From NCBI GenBank assembly GCA_009809945.1, contig WTPW01001246.1, positions 95,518 to 159,517 on the forward strand: a stretch of 64,000 bases of DNA. The letters are read 5' to 3'. This stretch comes from Gigaspora margarita (lineage: Eukaryota; Glomeromycota; Glomeromycetes; Diversisporales; Gigasporaceae). The stretch's first letter is position 1; each line of letters opens with the position of its first letter. The notes beneath the pieces were generated by a model. That model was not told where the DNA came from, did no database searches, and worked only from the letters and a program-made list of their open reading frames with translations. Positions 47,331 to 59,700 of the stretch are shown piece by piece. The position numbers and the translations under genes were made by a program.

Positions 47331-48772
47331 TTGATAATCCGTCTGTCAACTGGAAAAAAGGTGAAATATGGCATGCTTCCATCTAAAAATTTTTCTTACT
47401 AAGTCAACGATACATGTCCACTAATTGAAAGTTGTAGAGCTCATCGAGACGCATCTAACGGTGGTTAGATCATCCAAATTGGCCCAGTAGATGGCGAGTT
47501 ATCGCCGAAAAACGATTGGCCGAATATATAAAAAATCCGTGATGGAGATTACATATGAAAATTGCTATAGGCGAAATGTGGCGTGCTTCCATCTAAAACT
47601 TTTTTTCTTACTAAGTTAACGATACATGTTCACTAATTGAAAGTTGTAGAGCTCATCGAGACGCATCTAACGGTGGTTAGATCATCCAAATTGGCCCAGT
47701 AGATGGCGAGTTATCGCCGAAAAACGATTGGCCGAATATATAAAAAATCCGTGATGGAGATTACATATGAAAATTGCTATAGGCGAAATGTGGCGTGCTT
47801 CCATCTAAAACCTTTTTTCTTACTAAGTTAACGATACATGTCCACTAATTGAAAGTTGTAGAGNTCGTCGAGACGCATCTAACGGTNGTTAGATCATCCA
47901 AATCGGCCCAGTGGATGGCGAGATATCGTCGAAAAATGATTGGCCGACTATATAAAATCTCTATGTAAACAAACATTGTTTACAGAGATTTTATATAGTC
48001 GGCCAATCATTTTTTGACGATATCTCGCCATCCACTGGGCCGATTTGGATGATCTAACCACCGTTAGATGCGTCTCGACGATCTCTACAACTTTCAATTA
48101 GTGGACATGTATCATTAACTTAGTAAGAAAAAAGGTTTTAGATGGAAGCACACCACATTTTGCCTATAGCAATTTTCATATGTAATCTCTGTCACGGATT
48201 TTTTAAATAGTCAGCCAATCGTTTTTCGACGATAACTCGCCATCCACTTGGCCAATTTGGATGATCTAACCACCGTTAGATGCGTCTCGATGAGCTCTAC
48301 AACTTTCAATTAGTGGACATGTATCGTTAACTTAGTAAAAAAAAGTTTTAGATGGAAGCACGCCACATTTCACCTATAGCAGTCACAGATTTTTATATAG
48401 TCAGCCAATCGTTTTTCGACGATAACTCGCCATCTACTGGGCCAATTTGGATGATCTAACTACCATTAGATGCGTTTCGATAAGCTCTACAACTTTCAAT
48501 TAGTGGACATGTATCATTAACTTAGTAAGAAAAAACTTTTTAGATAGAAACACGCCATATTTCATCTTTTCTCTAGTTGACAGGCGGATTAGGACCCCGA
48601 ACAATACTAATGAAGGTCATATTTGAAAAATAGCTAACAGAGATCAAAATTTTGCAAAATTAAGCAATTTGATTGGCTAAAAATTTTTTTATCCAATCAA
48701 ATTTCAGAAAAACCGCTAATGGCTCAAATATAACTTCTATTAGTATTGTTCGGGGTCCTGGCGGATTATCAA
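47331..48772. mobile_element. TTAA-flanked inverted tandem array (1.44 kb)
   Basis: Flanked by TTAA at 47327-47330 and 48773-48776; sister copies of the H2 core have a single TTAA at this point. Ends ttgataatccgtctgtcaac and its complement. Three head-to-tail units of 210-212 bp start at 47360, 47570 and 47782, each with gtgcttccatctaaaa, gagacgcatctaacggtggt and gatggcgag. They turn at a hairpin near 47975 (aaacaaacattgtttac) and three inverted units follow to about 48570. A single-unit relative is at 43502-44435. Two N bases lie in unit 3. The TTAA target suggests piggyBac-like mobilisation; there is no transposase. Confidence 0.8.
48591..48759. mobile_element. hAT-type MITE (169 bp)
   Basis: Ends aggaccccgaacaatactaa and its complement, perfect 8-bp TSD ggcggatt at 48583-48590 and 48760-48767. 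It is inserted in the right terminal repeat of the array. A partial relative is at 63767 to the window end. Confidence 0.9.
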
Positions 48773-49551
48773 TTAATAAAAAATTCTCTACTATCTATAA
48801 AATTTTGTTGCAAGTGTATTTTGATCTTCTGAATAAGTTTACTTAAGCGATTTTAATCGATTTTTTTATCGATTGTGGGGTTGCTTATTTTCAGGTCAAC
48901 AATAGTTTGAATTTTTTAAATATTATGAAATTTGATTGGTCAATAGTTCTATCACTAGGGGGGTTAGGACCTATGTAAACTCTAATCTTGTAATTTACCG
49001 CACTTCTCTAATATATTATTAAATATATATTTATTTTATATAAACAAAATTTTTAATTATTAAATACATATTTATTTTGAGTAGCATAGACTATAGCCTA
49101 TAGCCTATGTCATTTAAAATAAATATATATTTAATATTAAAAATTTTGCTTATATAAAATAAATATATATTTAATAATATAGTTTGTAATTAGAATTTAA
49201 ATTAGAATTTTAAATTTTAAATTTTAAATTTGGGATTTGGGATTGGAATTTGAAATTGGGATTTGAGATTGGAATTTGAGATTTGGGATTGGAATTGGGA
49301 TTTGGGTTTGGGATTTGGGATAGATTTGGGATTTGGGATAGGTTTGGGATTTGGGATAGATTTGGGATTTGGGATTTGAATTGGGATTTGGGATAGGTTT
49401 GGGATTTGGGATAGGTTTGGGATTTGGGATTTGGGATTGGAATTTGTCCAGTTTTGCCACATGGGATTTTTAAAATAGGTGAACAAACCTATTTGTCTGG
49501 GTTTGTCCATAGTCCAATCCCAAATTCTATAGGTTTTGCTAACAAGTATAA

Positions 49552-49704
49552 GGGGAGTGACAAAAATCAGGTGATTTTTTAGGGGGGAGAAAGGGTAAAA
49601 AAAGTTGAAATTATATATAAGAACCTGATTATATATATATTAAAGAAGAGGAAGGGGGGGTAGGCCTCTGATAAAAAATAATCAGATGATTAATAACACG
49701 GCCC
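49552..49704. mobile_element. H1 MITE (153 bp)
   Basis: TAA at 49549-49551 and 49705-49707; ggggagtgacaaaaatcagg at the left and attaataacacggccc at the right. It is inserted at the edge of the composite element. Confidence 0.8.
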
Positions 49705-49787
49705 TAACTATATGTGTTTGAAAATGAGCTATACAAAAAATCAGGAGTAGCTTAATTGAGGATGAAAAAGATTTTTTAGTAATTCCA

Positions 49788-50297
49788 AGTAGTTGCTATA
49801 TAGTAAAGTCTAAATTTACTATATAAATCAATTATAAGTACTTAAGTAAATATGCTTAGAAGATATAAATACATATATTTTAAAATTTTTATACAAAATG
49901 GAGAACTTTTTATTATTTAATTTTAATTTTTATGTTCATCGAATATATTTTTTTAACAAATTTTAATTTTTTCATCAAAAGTAAAAATTAAAAGTCAAAT
50001 AATAAAATGTTTTTCAATTTTGTTAAAAATTATATACAGTCTATTTCTGCTATAGTCATACTGTTTGGCAGAAACTTGACGTAACTATAGCAAGAGAGAT
50101 ATAATAAATAGACACATCATGTGATTATAACAAGAGTTAATTTTATATTACTTCAAATGATTGGTATATAGTCTTAAGAAAATGTGACTATTTCAGGGAA
50201 TAGACTGTATATATGTATTTTGATCTTCTGAATAACTTTACTTAAGCGATTATAATCGATTTATATAGTAGAATTTGGACTTTACTATATAGCGACT
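49788..50297. mobile_element. H2-core element with a nested TA element
   Basis: gttgctatatagtaaagtct at the left and its complement (ggactttactatatagcgac) at the right, with the acttaagtaaa motif on both sides of the centre. Nested at 50037-50207 is a 171-bp unit starting cagtctatttctgctatagt and ending in the complement, flanked by TA, a Tc1/mariner-like MITE. Confidence 0.7.
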
Positions 50298-51626
50298 ATT
50301 GTTGATTATGGGTAGCTTATTTTCGGATCAAAGACTTTGTTAAGTTTTTTGACCAAAAGAGAGTAGCTTATAAAATTTTTTATAGGCAAAATGCAGCATT
50401 TTAAAAAATTTCATGCAGCATGCAGCCATGCAATCATGCAAAAGTGCCTGTCTTTAAAAAAAAACTGTAAAACCAAGCATGCCCAGTATTCAAGTTACCT
50501 AATTAGAAAAAACTTTCAACAACTTTATTAGATAGTATTTATAACAAAACTAAAAAAAATATTAAAACTTTAATTAAAAATAGCAAAAATCTATGCCTTG
50601 TATTAGATAGATAGTCTAATCTATTTCAAAAACATTGGACTAACTATATTTTGACAACACCAAGACTAATATTTTATACGGTCCATTTTACTAATGAAGT
50701 ATGTCAAAATAGTAAAGCAATTGCTAATGATTTAGAAAAAATAATAATTGAAATAGGTATATCAAAGATTTTAGTTATATTACAGATAATGTCTATATAA
50801 TAAAAAAGGCATAGCATTTGTTAGAAATAGATTATTCAGAAATATTGTTTCTAGGTTGTATTGTGTATAGTTTAAATCTTTTAGTTGGTAATATAATAAA
50901 ATTATCATTAAGTGCAAATATATTTAAAAAAGCAAAAGCAACAGTTAAATATTTTTGATAATATCAGATTCCAAAAACAATATTAAAGTGCCACCAATTA
51001 GTTTCATATAATCAACAAATTTCTCTTAAATATTCAGTTAAAACATGGTGAGATCTTTGGCAACATGCCTTAATTCACTTCTGCAAAACGAACTTGTACT
51101 TAAACTAACATAACTGAGTTAGTTCATGATAATCATATCATATTACCTAATTCTATTTATAATACTATAAATAATGAAAATTTTTGAAAGATATGAATCT
51201 TTACTAACTATATTAGATAAATTGGTTGCAGGTATTGCTACATTTGAATCTAATACACCAAAATTAGCATTATTTTACAATTGGTATCATGAGCAATTGG
51301 AGTCTAATAGTACATAATAAATATTATATAATATATATTTATACATTATTATTATTTATTTAATTAATTTATTTATTTTATTTTAGTATATATTTTTTCT
51401 ATAGTTGGCTCTAGAATTAAAACTTTGTTACAATATTGATAAAAAAAGTTATATTAACTTATAATATCAGTAGTATACCTTTTGGATCCACGATACTATG
51501 GAAAAAAACTTTTAGCAAATAGTATATCAACTATTTCAATATTTATTCAAAAATATTATCCAAATAAAGTAGATATTATTTGATAGCAATTACTTCAATA
51601 TAAAACTTGAACTAGTATATTTATTG

Positions 51627-52194
51627 TATATTTTCAAAAATAAGCTACCTTTTTTGGGGGTCGTCTAAAGCTATATATCCACGTGACATTTTTGTGTAAA
51701 TCAACCAACTGGAATCACAAAATTTTGTTTATACAGATTAGCCTGAAGAAGACAAAATACAAAAAAAATACAAAACATAAAAATGGCAGTTCAAACCTGT
51801 CTTGGGCTATTAATAAAAAGGCAATATTACTTATATGTTCTGTTCTAATTCTAATCCCGACCCTAATGCTAAGCAGGCTTTAACCCTAATTTTAACTAAA
51901 TTTTCAAAAAATCACGTGGGTACATAGCTTTAGCCATCCCCTTTTTTGGGTTAAAAATTACACAAAAAAATGTGGATAGCTTATTTTCGAATTGTTAAAT
52001 TTTTTGAAAAATTAAAAAACGTACTAATAAAAAGTTGTTCAAATAACGTGAAATTTTTACTGTAAATGTATTTTTTTAATAGCATTTTTTTAAGATTTAT
52101 TTGTAAAATTTGTACTTTTATATGTAGCAACTGCTAATGCATTTTTTGAAATTTTTGAAAAAATCAAAGAAGTAGCTTATTTTTGGGAATATAT
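51627..52194. mobile_element. Family-B TIR element inside the hAT pseudogene
   Basis: Ends tattttcaaaaataagctac and the complement around agtagcttatttttgggaat, at TA. A second element, about 51655-51945, is nested (ctaaagctatatatccacgt with its complement near cacgtgggtacatagcttta). The 66-codon frame 51683-51883 inside it is not a gene. Confidence 0.7.
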
Positions 52195-52849
52195 AGTAGT
52201 TTGGATTTAGCCTGAAATGCAATAGATGAAGTAGGTCAATCAACTCTTTTCATAGATCCTCAAATCCAAATTTGTTGAAAAACAAAATAAGACGGTGGAG
52301 CTATAAAAGCATTAGGAAATATACAAAAGAGTACTAAGTAAAGAAGAAGAGAACTAAATTCGAAATATAGTTTGTTAGAGTAAAAACAAACTATCAGAAA
52401 AGCAACAGTAGATAAACTATGAAAAGGAAATTTTTTGCAAAAAAATTTTTTGACAAAAGTAGCAATCAGTTGAAACCATGTAGTGCAAATCAATTGCAGG
52501 ACACGTAAACAAACACAATCAGATATAGCAAAGTAAACAAATAAACAATCGATCAGAAAAGTAAACAAAGCAATCAGTCACATAATTGTAAGAAATACCT
52601 AATCCAAATAAATAAATTAGATTTATGTATGAATGCACAAAGTATTTAAATAGGTATTGTATTAGAGTACAAATAGTAGACACAGAGCTTGCACAAGCAA
52701 TTTAAATAATTTCTGCAAAAAAAATATGTATAATAAGACACCTTCTTGAAAACTACCAAAAAATTATATAGAAGCAGTTGAAAGAGATTTAGGAAGAAGA
52801 GACGAAGAAAAAAAACAGTAAGGAGAAGTTATAGCTAAGGAAAAAATGT

Positions 52850-54290
52850 TTACTAAAGACAGAATGTGAAACAACCGATTACGGTATAGAAAAGATAGAA
52901 AGTATAGTACTAGAAAATCCAGCAAGAGAAAGCAAAATTGACCCTGCAAAACAAATGTATGAGGGAAATAGTGTAGAAGAATTAGAAGAGACAGAAAGTA
53001 TAGAAATAGAAAGTTTAGCAAAGAATAAAATAGATCTAACAGAACACTTGGCATCTTTATTTGAGAGTTCTAGCACAGCCATAAAAGCAGAAGACATATT
53101 TAGCTCAAGGTGAGCACCATCAAATATCGCCGAAAATAAGGTGAAAAACAACAGAAAAAGAGAGAAGATAGAATTTACAACAGAAATTAGTACAAGTCGA
53201 AAAGAGGGTCCAGTGGAAAAGCGAGGCAAAACAAAATACAGAAGTTAGAAAATGCAGTAAAAGAAGAACTACTTGGCATGCCGGAAGAAGAATCAATGGG
53301 GAGTTATATAAGTATAATACATGATGGAACGAAGATGCAAAATGTACAAGAAACTTTTGCAAACAGTATATTATTAGTAGAAGATTAGAAAGAAATTAAA
53401 GTTTTAAGAATAGTAACAAATCCAGAAATTAGTAGGTGGAACTCTAATGAAGTTGGCACAAAATCTAGGGCTAAAATGAAAGAGTTTTTCGGCCAGAAGA
53501 ATTCAAATGAGAAGTTCTCTAAACAGAAAATAGAAGTAACAATATAGGATCTTCCTCTAGAAGCTAGAGCAGATCAAATTAGAAGAAACTTAAGTTTTTA
53601 TGGAAAGGTTATAGTTAAAGAGTTTTTAGTAAGCAAAAGATCAAAAGCAGCTTTCATAGAGCTTTGGCCAAAGAATGCTAGAAGAGAAGTGTTCGTAGAA
53701 AATTCATGGGGAGTACACTATAAAAATAGAAAAATGGTTCAACTAACTCAAGGGAAATATGACAAAGACACCTTGTGGAAAAAAAGTAAATTTAAAGCAA
53801 TTGTTAGAAATGTGCCTACAACAGCAGTTGAGACAGCCTTGCTTTGGCAGTTAAAAGGTGTTAAAGCAAGAGCAGTTTATATCTCATCAAATAGAAATCG
53901 GAATCAACCAGTATTTACTTTGGCAATGAAGAGGATTTTTTGAAAAATCAGATAGAGCAAGTCTTCTATTATAATACGAAACTAGAGTGATCACTTATGA
54001 AGGATCAAGCGAGAACGACAAAAGTAGAAAAGATCAAAGTATGGTCTGAACGCAACTTAAATTCTAAAGAGAAATATAGAGTTGAGCATATAGAAAAAAG
54101 AGAAAGTAGCAATTCTAAAGGTAAAAATAGAGAGGATCAAATGCCCAATACGAATAAGTCACTGGGCCAATGGAAATATTCCAATGCAGAAAGTTACTCA
54201 AATAAAGGCAATATGAGTAATCCCCTTTTCCTAACAAGACAGAAAGAGGCTTATAAAGAAAGCATTATTTTAGAGAAAATACTTAGGTGA
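52850..54290 (+). pseudogene. LINE ORF1 (gag-like) relic
   Basis: Readable pieces: YGIEKIESIVLENPARESK; an acidic Glu/Ser-rich stretch; ELLGMPEEESMGSYISIIHD; QIRRNLSFYGKVIVKEFLVS; then from 53689 NSWGVHYKNRKMVQLTQGKY and KFKAIVRNVPTTAVETALLW, resembling the RNA-recognition-like fold of ORF1 proteins; and a Lys/Ser-rich tail to 54290. It would bind element RNA in the ribonucleoprotein. At least three frame changes or stops. The end of this frame precedes the ORF2 start by about 40 bases. Confidence 0.7.
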
Positions 54291-55196
54291 CTTGATAGAA
54301 TTGAGGGAAGACAGAAAGAGGTGGAAAGCCCATAGTGCTCCTAACGGGCGCTCTAGTTGTATATATGAATAGTGCGGTATCCAAAGGTGGTAGTAGTATC
54401 GTACAAAAGAAGGTAATGAGAGTAAAGAGCATTGGTTGTGGGTTTCATAACATTAACAGTCTTAAAATACATGGACATAGGTTAGATTTTTTGATTTCAT
54501 GGGTGGCAAATGAAAGGCTGGATTTAATTGGAGTTGCAGAAACGAACTTAAAGGAAAGGGAGGCAAAATTTTTGGCTAAAAATTTAAGGAACTTCAGTAG
54601 TTTTTGGTCGAGTGCAGCACCAGATAAATATAAAGGTTCTGGTATAGGTTTACTTGTTAGAAGAGATATTAAGAAACACTTGGGTAGAATAGAAAGATAT
54701 AACAAGTATTTAATATAGGCTAAGTTCTTTTTTAAGAAATGCAAGTTACTGGTAATAACAGCATACCTACCCCCAAATGATGAGGAAAATGTAAAAGTTG
54801 TTGCTAAGAAAATCAAGGAAATAATCAATATGCATAATGAAACTTGGTATATCATTTTAATGGGAGATTTTAATCATATACCAGATAAGTCCTTAGATAA
54901 ATTCCCGCAGATGAATATCAACAAAAAATTCGCTCTCTTCATGTAGCTGGAAAAAATACAATTTTGCAATGCTTTTAGAAAATTAAATCCTCATAGTAGG
55001 AAATATACCTGGAGTAATGGATATACAAAGTCACGTATTAACCAAATATAGGTCTCAGAAGCTACGATGAAAAGAGTAAATAAAGCAGATATTCAAGAAA
55101 TAGAAACAGTTATGGGTAGTGATCATAACTTGCCTTTGGTTGTGTTGTCTCTGAAGCAAAACAATTTTTGTAGAAGAGATGTTTCGGGAACTCAGG

Positions 55197-55385
55197 TAGA
55201 GTTAATACTTTTATCCAGATATATTTTTAATATCCGGATTTATCCAGTTTTATCATTGTATATATCCGGATATAAATTTAAATCCAGATTTATTTATATC
55301 CGGATATAAAACCACTATGTTACGTTATATCACATGACATAGTATATATCCGGATAATTATATCCGGATAGAGGTGCTAACTCTA
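55197..55385. mobile_element. hAT-type MITE in the LINE (189 bp)
   Basis: Perfect 8-bp TSD aactcagg at 55189-55196 and 55386-55393. Ends tagagttaatacttttatcc and the complement of ggatagaggtgctaactcta. The interior is made of atatccggata words. Related words occur at 63260-63420. Confidence 0.85.
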
Positions 55386-56558
55386 AACTCAGGCAACAGA
55401 GCGAATAATATGGAAGTTAGATAGTGCAAAGCAGAAGGATTGGAAAAGTTATCGGGCACTATTGTGGAACAAGCTTAAAACAAGAGTTTCCAAATATCTC
55501 ATGAAAGAAAATAAAGAGAATTTAAAGCAATCCATACAAGGGCAAGAAGTAAACCTAGATCAAGTCTGGGATATAATAGAATCTTCAATTTGGAAGGTAG
55601 CAGAGGAGTCACTGCCAAAGCGGAAGGTGGGAACTAGAAAAGAAAGGAAGATCGAGCTCAAAGGAGCAATGTTTCAGAAAACAGCAAAAGATTTAGAGTA
55701 TTTAATTAGTAGTATTAGGAAGAGTAGAGACAATGGTATGAATCCATTCGCAGTTCGAGGCTAGAATTGCAAAATTAGAAGTATTAATGCAAGGGCAAGT
55801 ACAAGTATCGATGATGTCAATATGACTGATTTGGAAAATTAGTTAGATAAAGTAGTTCTTTGGTGAAAAGCAATTGAAAGTAAGATTATTAGTGAGAATC
55901 AATTGCAAAAAGAAAAAGAGATAAAAGTATTTGTAAAGAGGAGGTATAAGATGATAGTAGATGAGCATAAGTGGATGTTAACAAGTATTCTGGAAAAACC
56001 TTGTAGCAAAGTAGTATTAAACAGAATATTAATAGAAGGGAAGAATTGCTATAAACTAGTTGTTGAACCAGAGGAAGTTCTGGTGAAAATAGTAGAACAT
56101 TTTAAAAAGCAATTTAGGAGAAGAAATCCTCACTGGGACCAATTAAGCGAGGATTGAAAGAGGGTGTACCAGCCTTTAAATAGGGTCAAAGAGGAATGGT
56201 ACAATCCAGTTTTATTTCCAATAGATATAGAAGAATGGGTGCTAATGCTCAATGAGATAAAACTGAAATCAGCTCCAGAAATTTTTAATGTAACGTATGA
56301 GCTAATTAAGCAGGCAAACCAGAAAGTTCAGATTATTTTTAAGAACTTTGCGAATCTTTGTTTGGTAAAGGGCTGCATTTTGAACAAGTGGAAAGTAGCA
56401 CAAATATATACGATACCCAAAGGTGAAGATTGGGGTTTGATCTCTGAAGGGTTAAACCAATTGCATTATTAGAAGCATTTCGCAAATGTGTTACTAGAGT
56501 TATAACCAAAAGGTTAAGCAAAGTTTGTGTTGAGAGAAATATTCTTCAAGGCCCAAAT

Positions 56559-56738
56559 AGGACCCCAAAATATACATAGATAGGTCAGGTTAATTATAGG
56601 GTTACTAAAAAAGAAAGATCTGCAGAAAAAACTTTAAAAATAAGCAAAAAAATTACTATAAATAGAAAAGATCTGCATAAAAAACCTCAAAAATAAGCAA
56701 ACTCATACCTGACCTATCTATGTATATTTTGGGGTCCT
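56559..56738. mobile_element. hAT-type MITE in the reverse transcriptase region (180 bp)
   Basis: Ends aggaccccaaaatatacata and its complement; flanks gcccaaat (56551-56558) and atccaaat (56739-56746), 6 of 8. Same family as 24385-24563, with only a few differences. It splits the conserved ILQGPNFA... segment. Confidence 0.9.
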
Positions 56739-59700
56739 ATCCAAATTTCGCAAGTTTGCCAGAAGACTCAACAGAGGAACTGATTCATATATTAAATATA
56801 CTGTTAGAAGAGGCCCAAGAGAAGAGCAAGGAATTATGGCTCCTTTTTCAAGATATGAAAAAGGCTTTCGATTCCATTAGCTTTTTAATATTAGAAAAAG
56901 CACTTCAAAGGATCAAAATTCTACAAATTTTAATCAAGTTTATTATCAACTTGTATAAGAATAGATGTATGAGAGTAATTACGAGCTATGGTCTTATGAA
57001 AGAATTTATGGCAGAGGATAGAATCGATCAGAGAGAAGTGATTTCATCCCTGGTTTGGCATATTTTTTATGATCCTTTGCTAGAAAGAGTGCAAAGGGAT
57101 AAAGATCTAGGTTTTATAGTGAAAGTAAGTAACCTCAATGCAAATGGAATTGTAAAAAGTTCTTCAAGTGTATATTAGGCAGTCTTGGCATATGCAGATG
57201 ATACCATATGGATTGCTACTTCAAAGAAACAAATGGAGAGGACAATTGAAATTACAGAACAGTTCTTTTATATTAACGACATTGAAATAAATGGTAGCAA
57301 ATCTAAGCTTGTGGTTTTGAACTCAGGGCTTTTAGATCAAGACAAAACATTTCATTCTGTAAGACCAAACTGGTAGCAGAAAAAAAACTTTGTGATATAA
57401 AGTTTTTGAATGTCTACTTATCTACATCCAAAAAGTTAGTGAATATTAAACGAATAGCTAGAAGTATAGTAAGCACATTTGTACATATGCTAGAAAAAAA
57501 ATAGATCACAGCTAGCCAACTTGGTTATATAAATAATCAGGTTCTTTTACCAAAGTTAGAGTATATTTTACAGATAGCAACACTCTCAGAGAAGGAATTG
57601 GAATTTATTCACCAGCCATTAATTCGTTTATACAAAAGAAGGCTAGAGCTTGCTCAAACTGCTCCAAATGATCTTCTTTTTCACAGAGGTGTTCTGGATT
57701 TCAAATCCTTAGCAAGTACACTTATAACCAAGCAAGCAACACAAGCATACTTAAAAGATTGAACAGTTGCAAAACTGTAGGCATCCTTGCAAAAATAAGA
57801 ATAAAGCAAGTTGCTATCAAAGCTGGTATTTTGAAGAACATGCAGAGTATTTAGTTTAGCAGTAAGTTTGTTAAGCTTTGGAGAAGAAACTTGACGTATA
57901 ATGTAATAGAGAAGTGCAAAGCAATGAATTTGAAATTTGCAGTAAGGAGTTGCCAGGAGGAAAGGGTAAAAGAAAATTGGTTACTTATGAATCTGCTTGA
58001 AGAAAAGTTGGTGAAACAATTAGCAAAAGCAAGAATTGATCTAGAGATTGTTAGTTTAAATCAAATCTTGGACCCGACTGGAAGTGGATTAATGAAATGG
58101 AAACAGATCAAAGTTTCAAGAGAAAAAAGTATGAAGGGGAAGGTTCCATGTTGGTTTTCTAGACTTGAGAAAGTATTTTAAGAAGTTCAGACTCAAGAAA
58201 ATTTAAAAAAGAATATATGCTAGAGGTAAAAAATTATGTAGTATCATTATTGCAACTGGAAAAACTACAAGATAACAAAAGGTTCAAAGACTGGGTGATC
58301 ATTAAAAAGAAGAATTTGGATCAGATTCTGTTAGGCCAAGTAGACAAAAAGTTGAAGTGCAAGATGGTAGTAGATCATTAGTTAGAAGTACATAAGGAAA
58401 AAGAATCAGTTAGGATCGAAAGATGTAGAGGATGTCAGCTAAATAGCAAAGGAAAGAAAAATGATTGCCAGTTTGTAGTAAACCAAAGTGAACATGTAAA
58501 ATCAATAAATGGAGTCTTTAGAAAAGAAAACAATTGGCACTTGACATTTCCTTTAAGTTACTACAAAGGTTGCTTTTTAGTTAGTATGACAAGAGATCGC
58601 AGTCTTACAGAAGAAGCTATGGAGACAGTGGAGATTAAGCTATTTGAATTGGAGTTGATCGAAAAGCAGGGTTTAGGTGGTAGAATTAGCAAGTTACTAA
58701 AGAATTTGGTGGTAAAGAATATCAAAGAGGATAGAGCAGATTATATATTTTATACAGATGGTTCATAGTATAAAGAGAAGGCAGGTTTGGAAGATAGGAT
58801 GGGTGCTACCTAGGTACAACTTGATAGGAAAGAAAAGTTGGTAGTTTCATTTGAAAAAGTTAGAGTAGTTGACTGATTATCATCGATGAGACCAGGGTTA
58901 GTTGCAATTTTGTGTTTACTATTAGTAGCCAGGTCATATGCACGAGTCACAATTAAAACAAACAGTTCATCTGCAATTAGAGATATCGAGAAAGTCTTGA
59001 AATCACAGAGCTTTAAAAAACTTCTTAAGCTAAAGAACAGATCAATTTTGAACAAAATTGTAGAAGTAATTCAAGCTAAAGAAATTGTTCTGAATTTAAT
59101 CAAAGTTAAAGCTCATAGTGGTTTACTTTGGAACGAAAGGGCCGATGAACTTGCAAAAGAAACAGCTTACCTTGAAGAGGAGTGGAAATGGATACCCAGT
59201 TCTAATACACAATAGAATGTCTCATTATTTTGGAAAGGAAAGTTTGTCAAAGATTGCCCACAGAAGTTTATCATACAACTCAAGAGAAGATTTCATGAAG
59301 GAAAATGCCTTGTTTCAAAAAGAAGTCCTACTCAAATTTGGGGTTTTAATAAAAATGAGCTGAATTGGTCATTCAGATGGGAAAGACTTAAAAAATTGGG
59401 AGAAGCAAGATGTAGATCAATGGAGAACAGTTTCATGCTCGTCTTACGTATTAAAGGTATTTTTAACTTCTTCCAATACTAGAAGAATTGTATATACGTA
59501 AACCTTGATTATACGCATCTCCAAACTGTATTATATATACAGAAGAGGTTAAGGAAAACATTAGTCATCTAGCATATTGTAGTTTGTTAGATGAGCTTTG
59601 GCAAGAAACGGAAGTGCAAGCACTTAAAACAGCATGGACAGTTTTGACAAACGAATCAAGGTTTTTATTAGATATCAGGGGTTTGAAGAAAGTTTTGTTG

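Larger units (their letters stand above)
46861..49008. mobile_element. H2 Harbinger-like element with nested insertions (2.15 kb)
   Basis: Ends gagaagtgcagtaaatcacg and the complement of gtaatttaccgcacttctc; flanks TGA (46858-46860) and TAA (49009-49011). The core matches 6315-6650, split by the array at 47331-48772 and by an H1 MITE. Confidence 0.7.
46603..49546. mobile_element. Composite TIR element with minisatellite arms
   Basis: Inverted ends acttgttggcaaaac and the complement of gttttgctaacaagt enclose arms of ~7-bp ccaaatc/ttgggat repeats (46640-46815 and 49225-49445). Between the arms lies an H2 element (46861-49008) with further insertions. Frames through the arms (PNPKSQ or GFGIWD repeats) are artefacts of the repeat. 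TSD of the outer element not resolved. Confidence 0.6.

Noticed and set aside
47360-48570. CRISPR-like or satellite array
   Set aside because: Units are 210 bp with an inverted half and transposon-type ends; no spacer structure and no cas genes.
46605-49510. PNPKSQ- and GFGIWD-repeat proteins on both strands
   Set aside because: Both strands of a 7-bp minisatellite are open; this is a property of the repeat.
52260-54855. Several minus-strand frames of 80-136 codons in the LINE
   Set aside because: Shadows of the plus-strand ORF1 and ORF2 relics, which contain recognisable domains.
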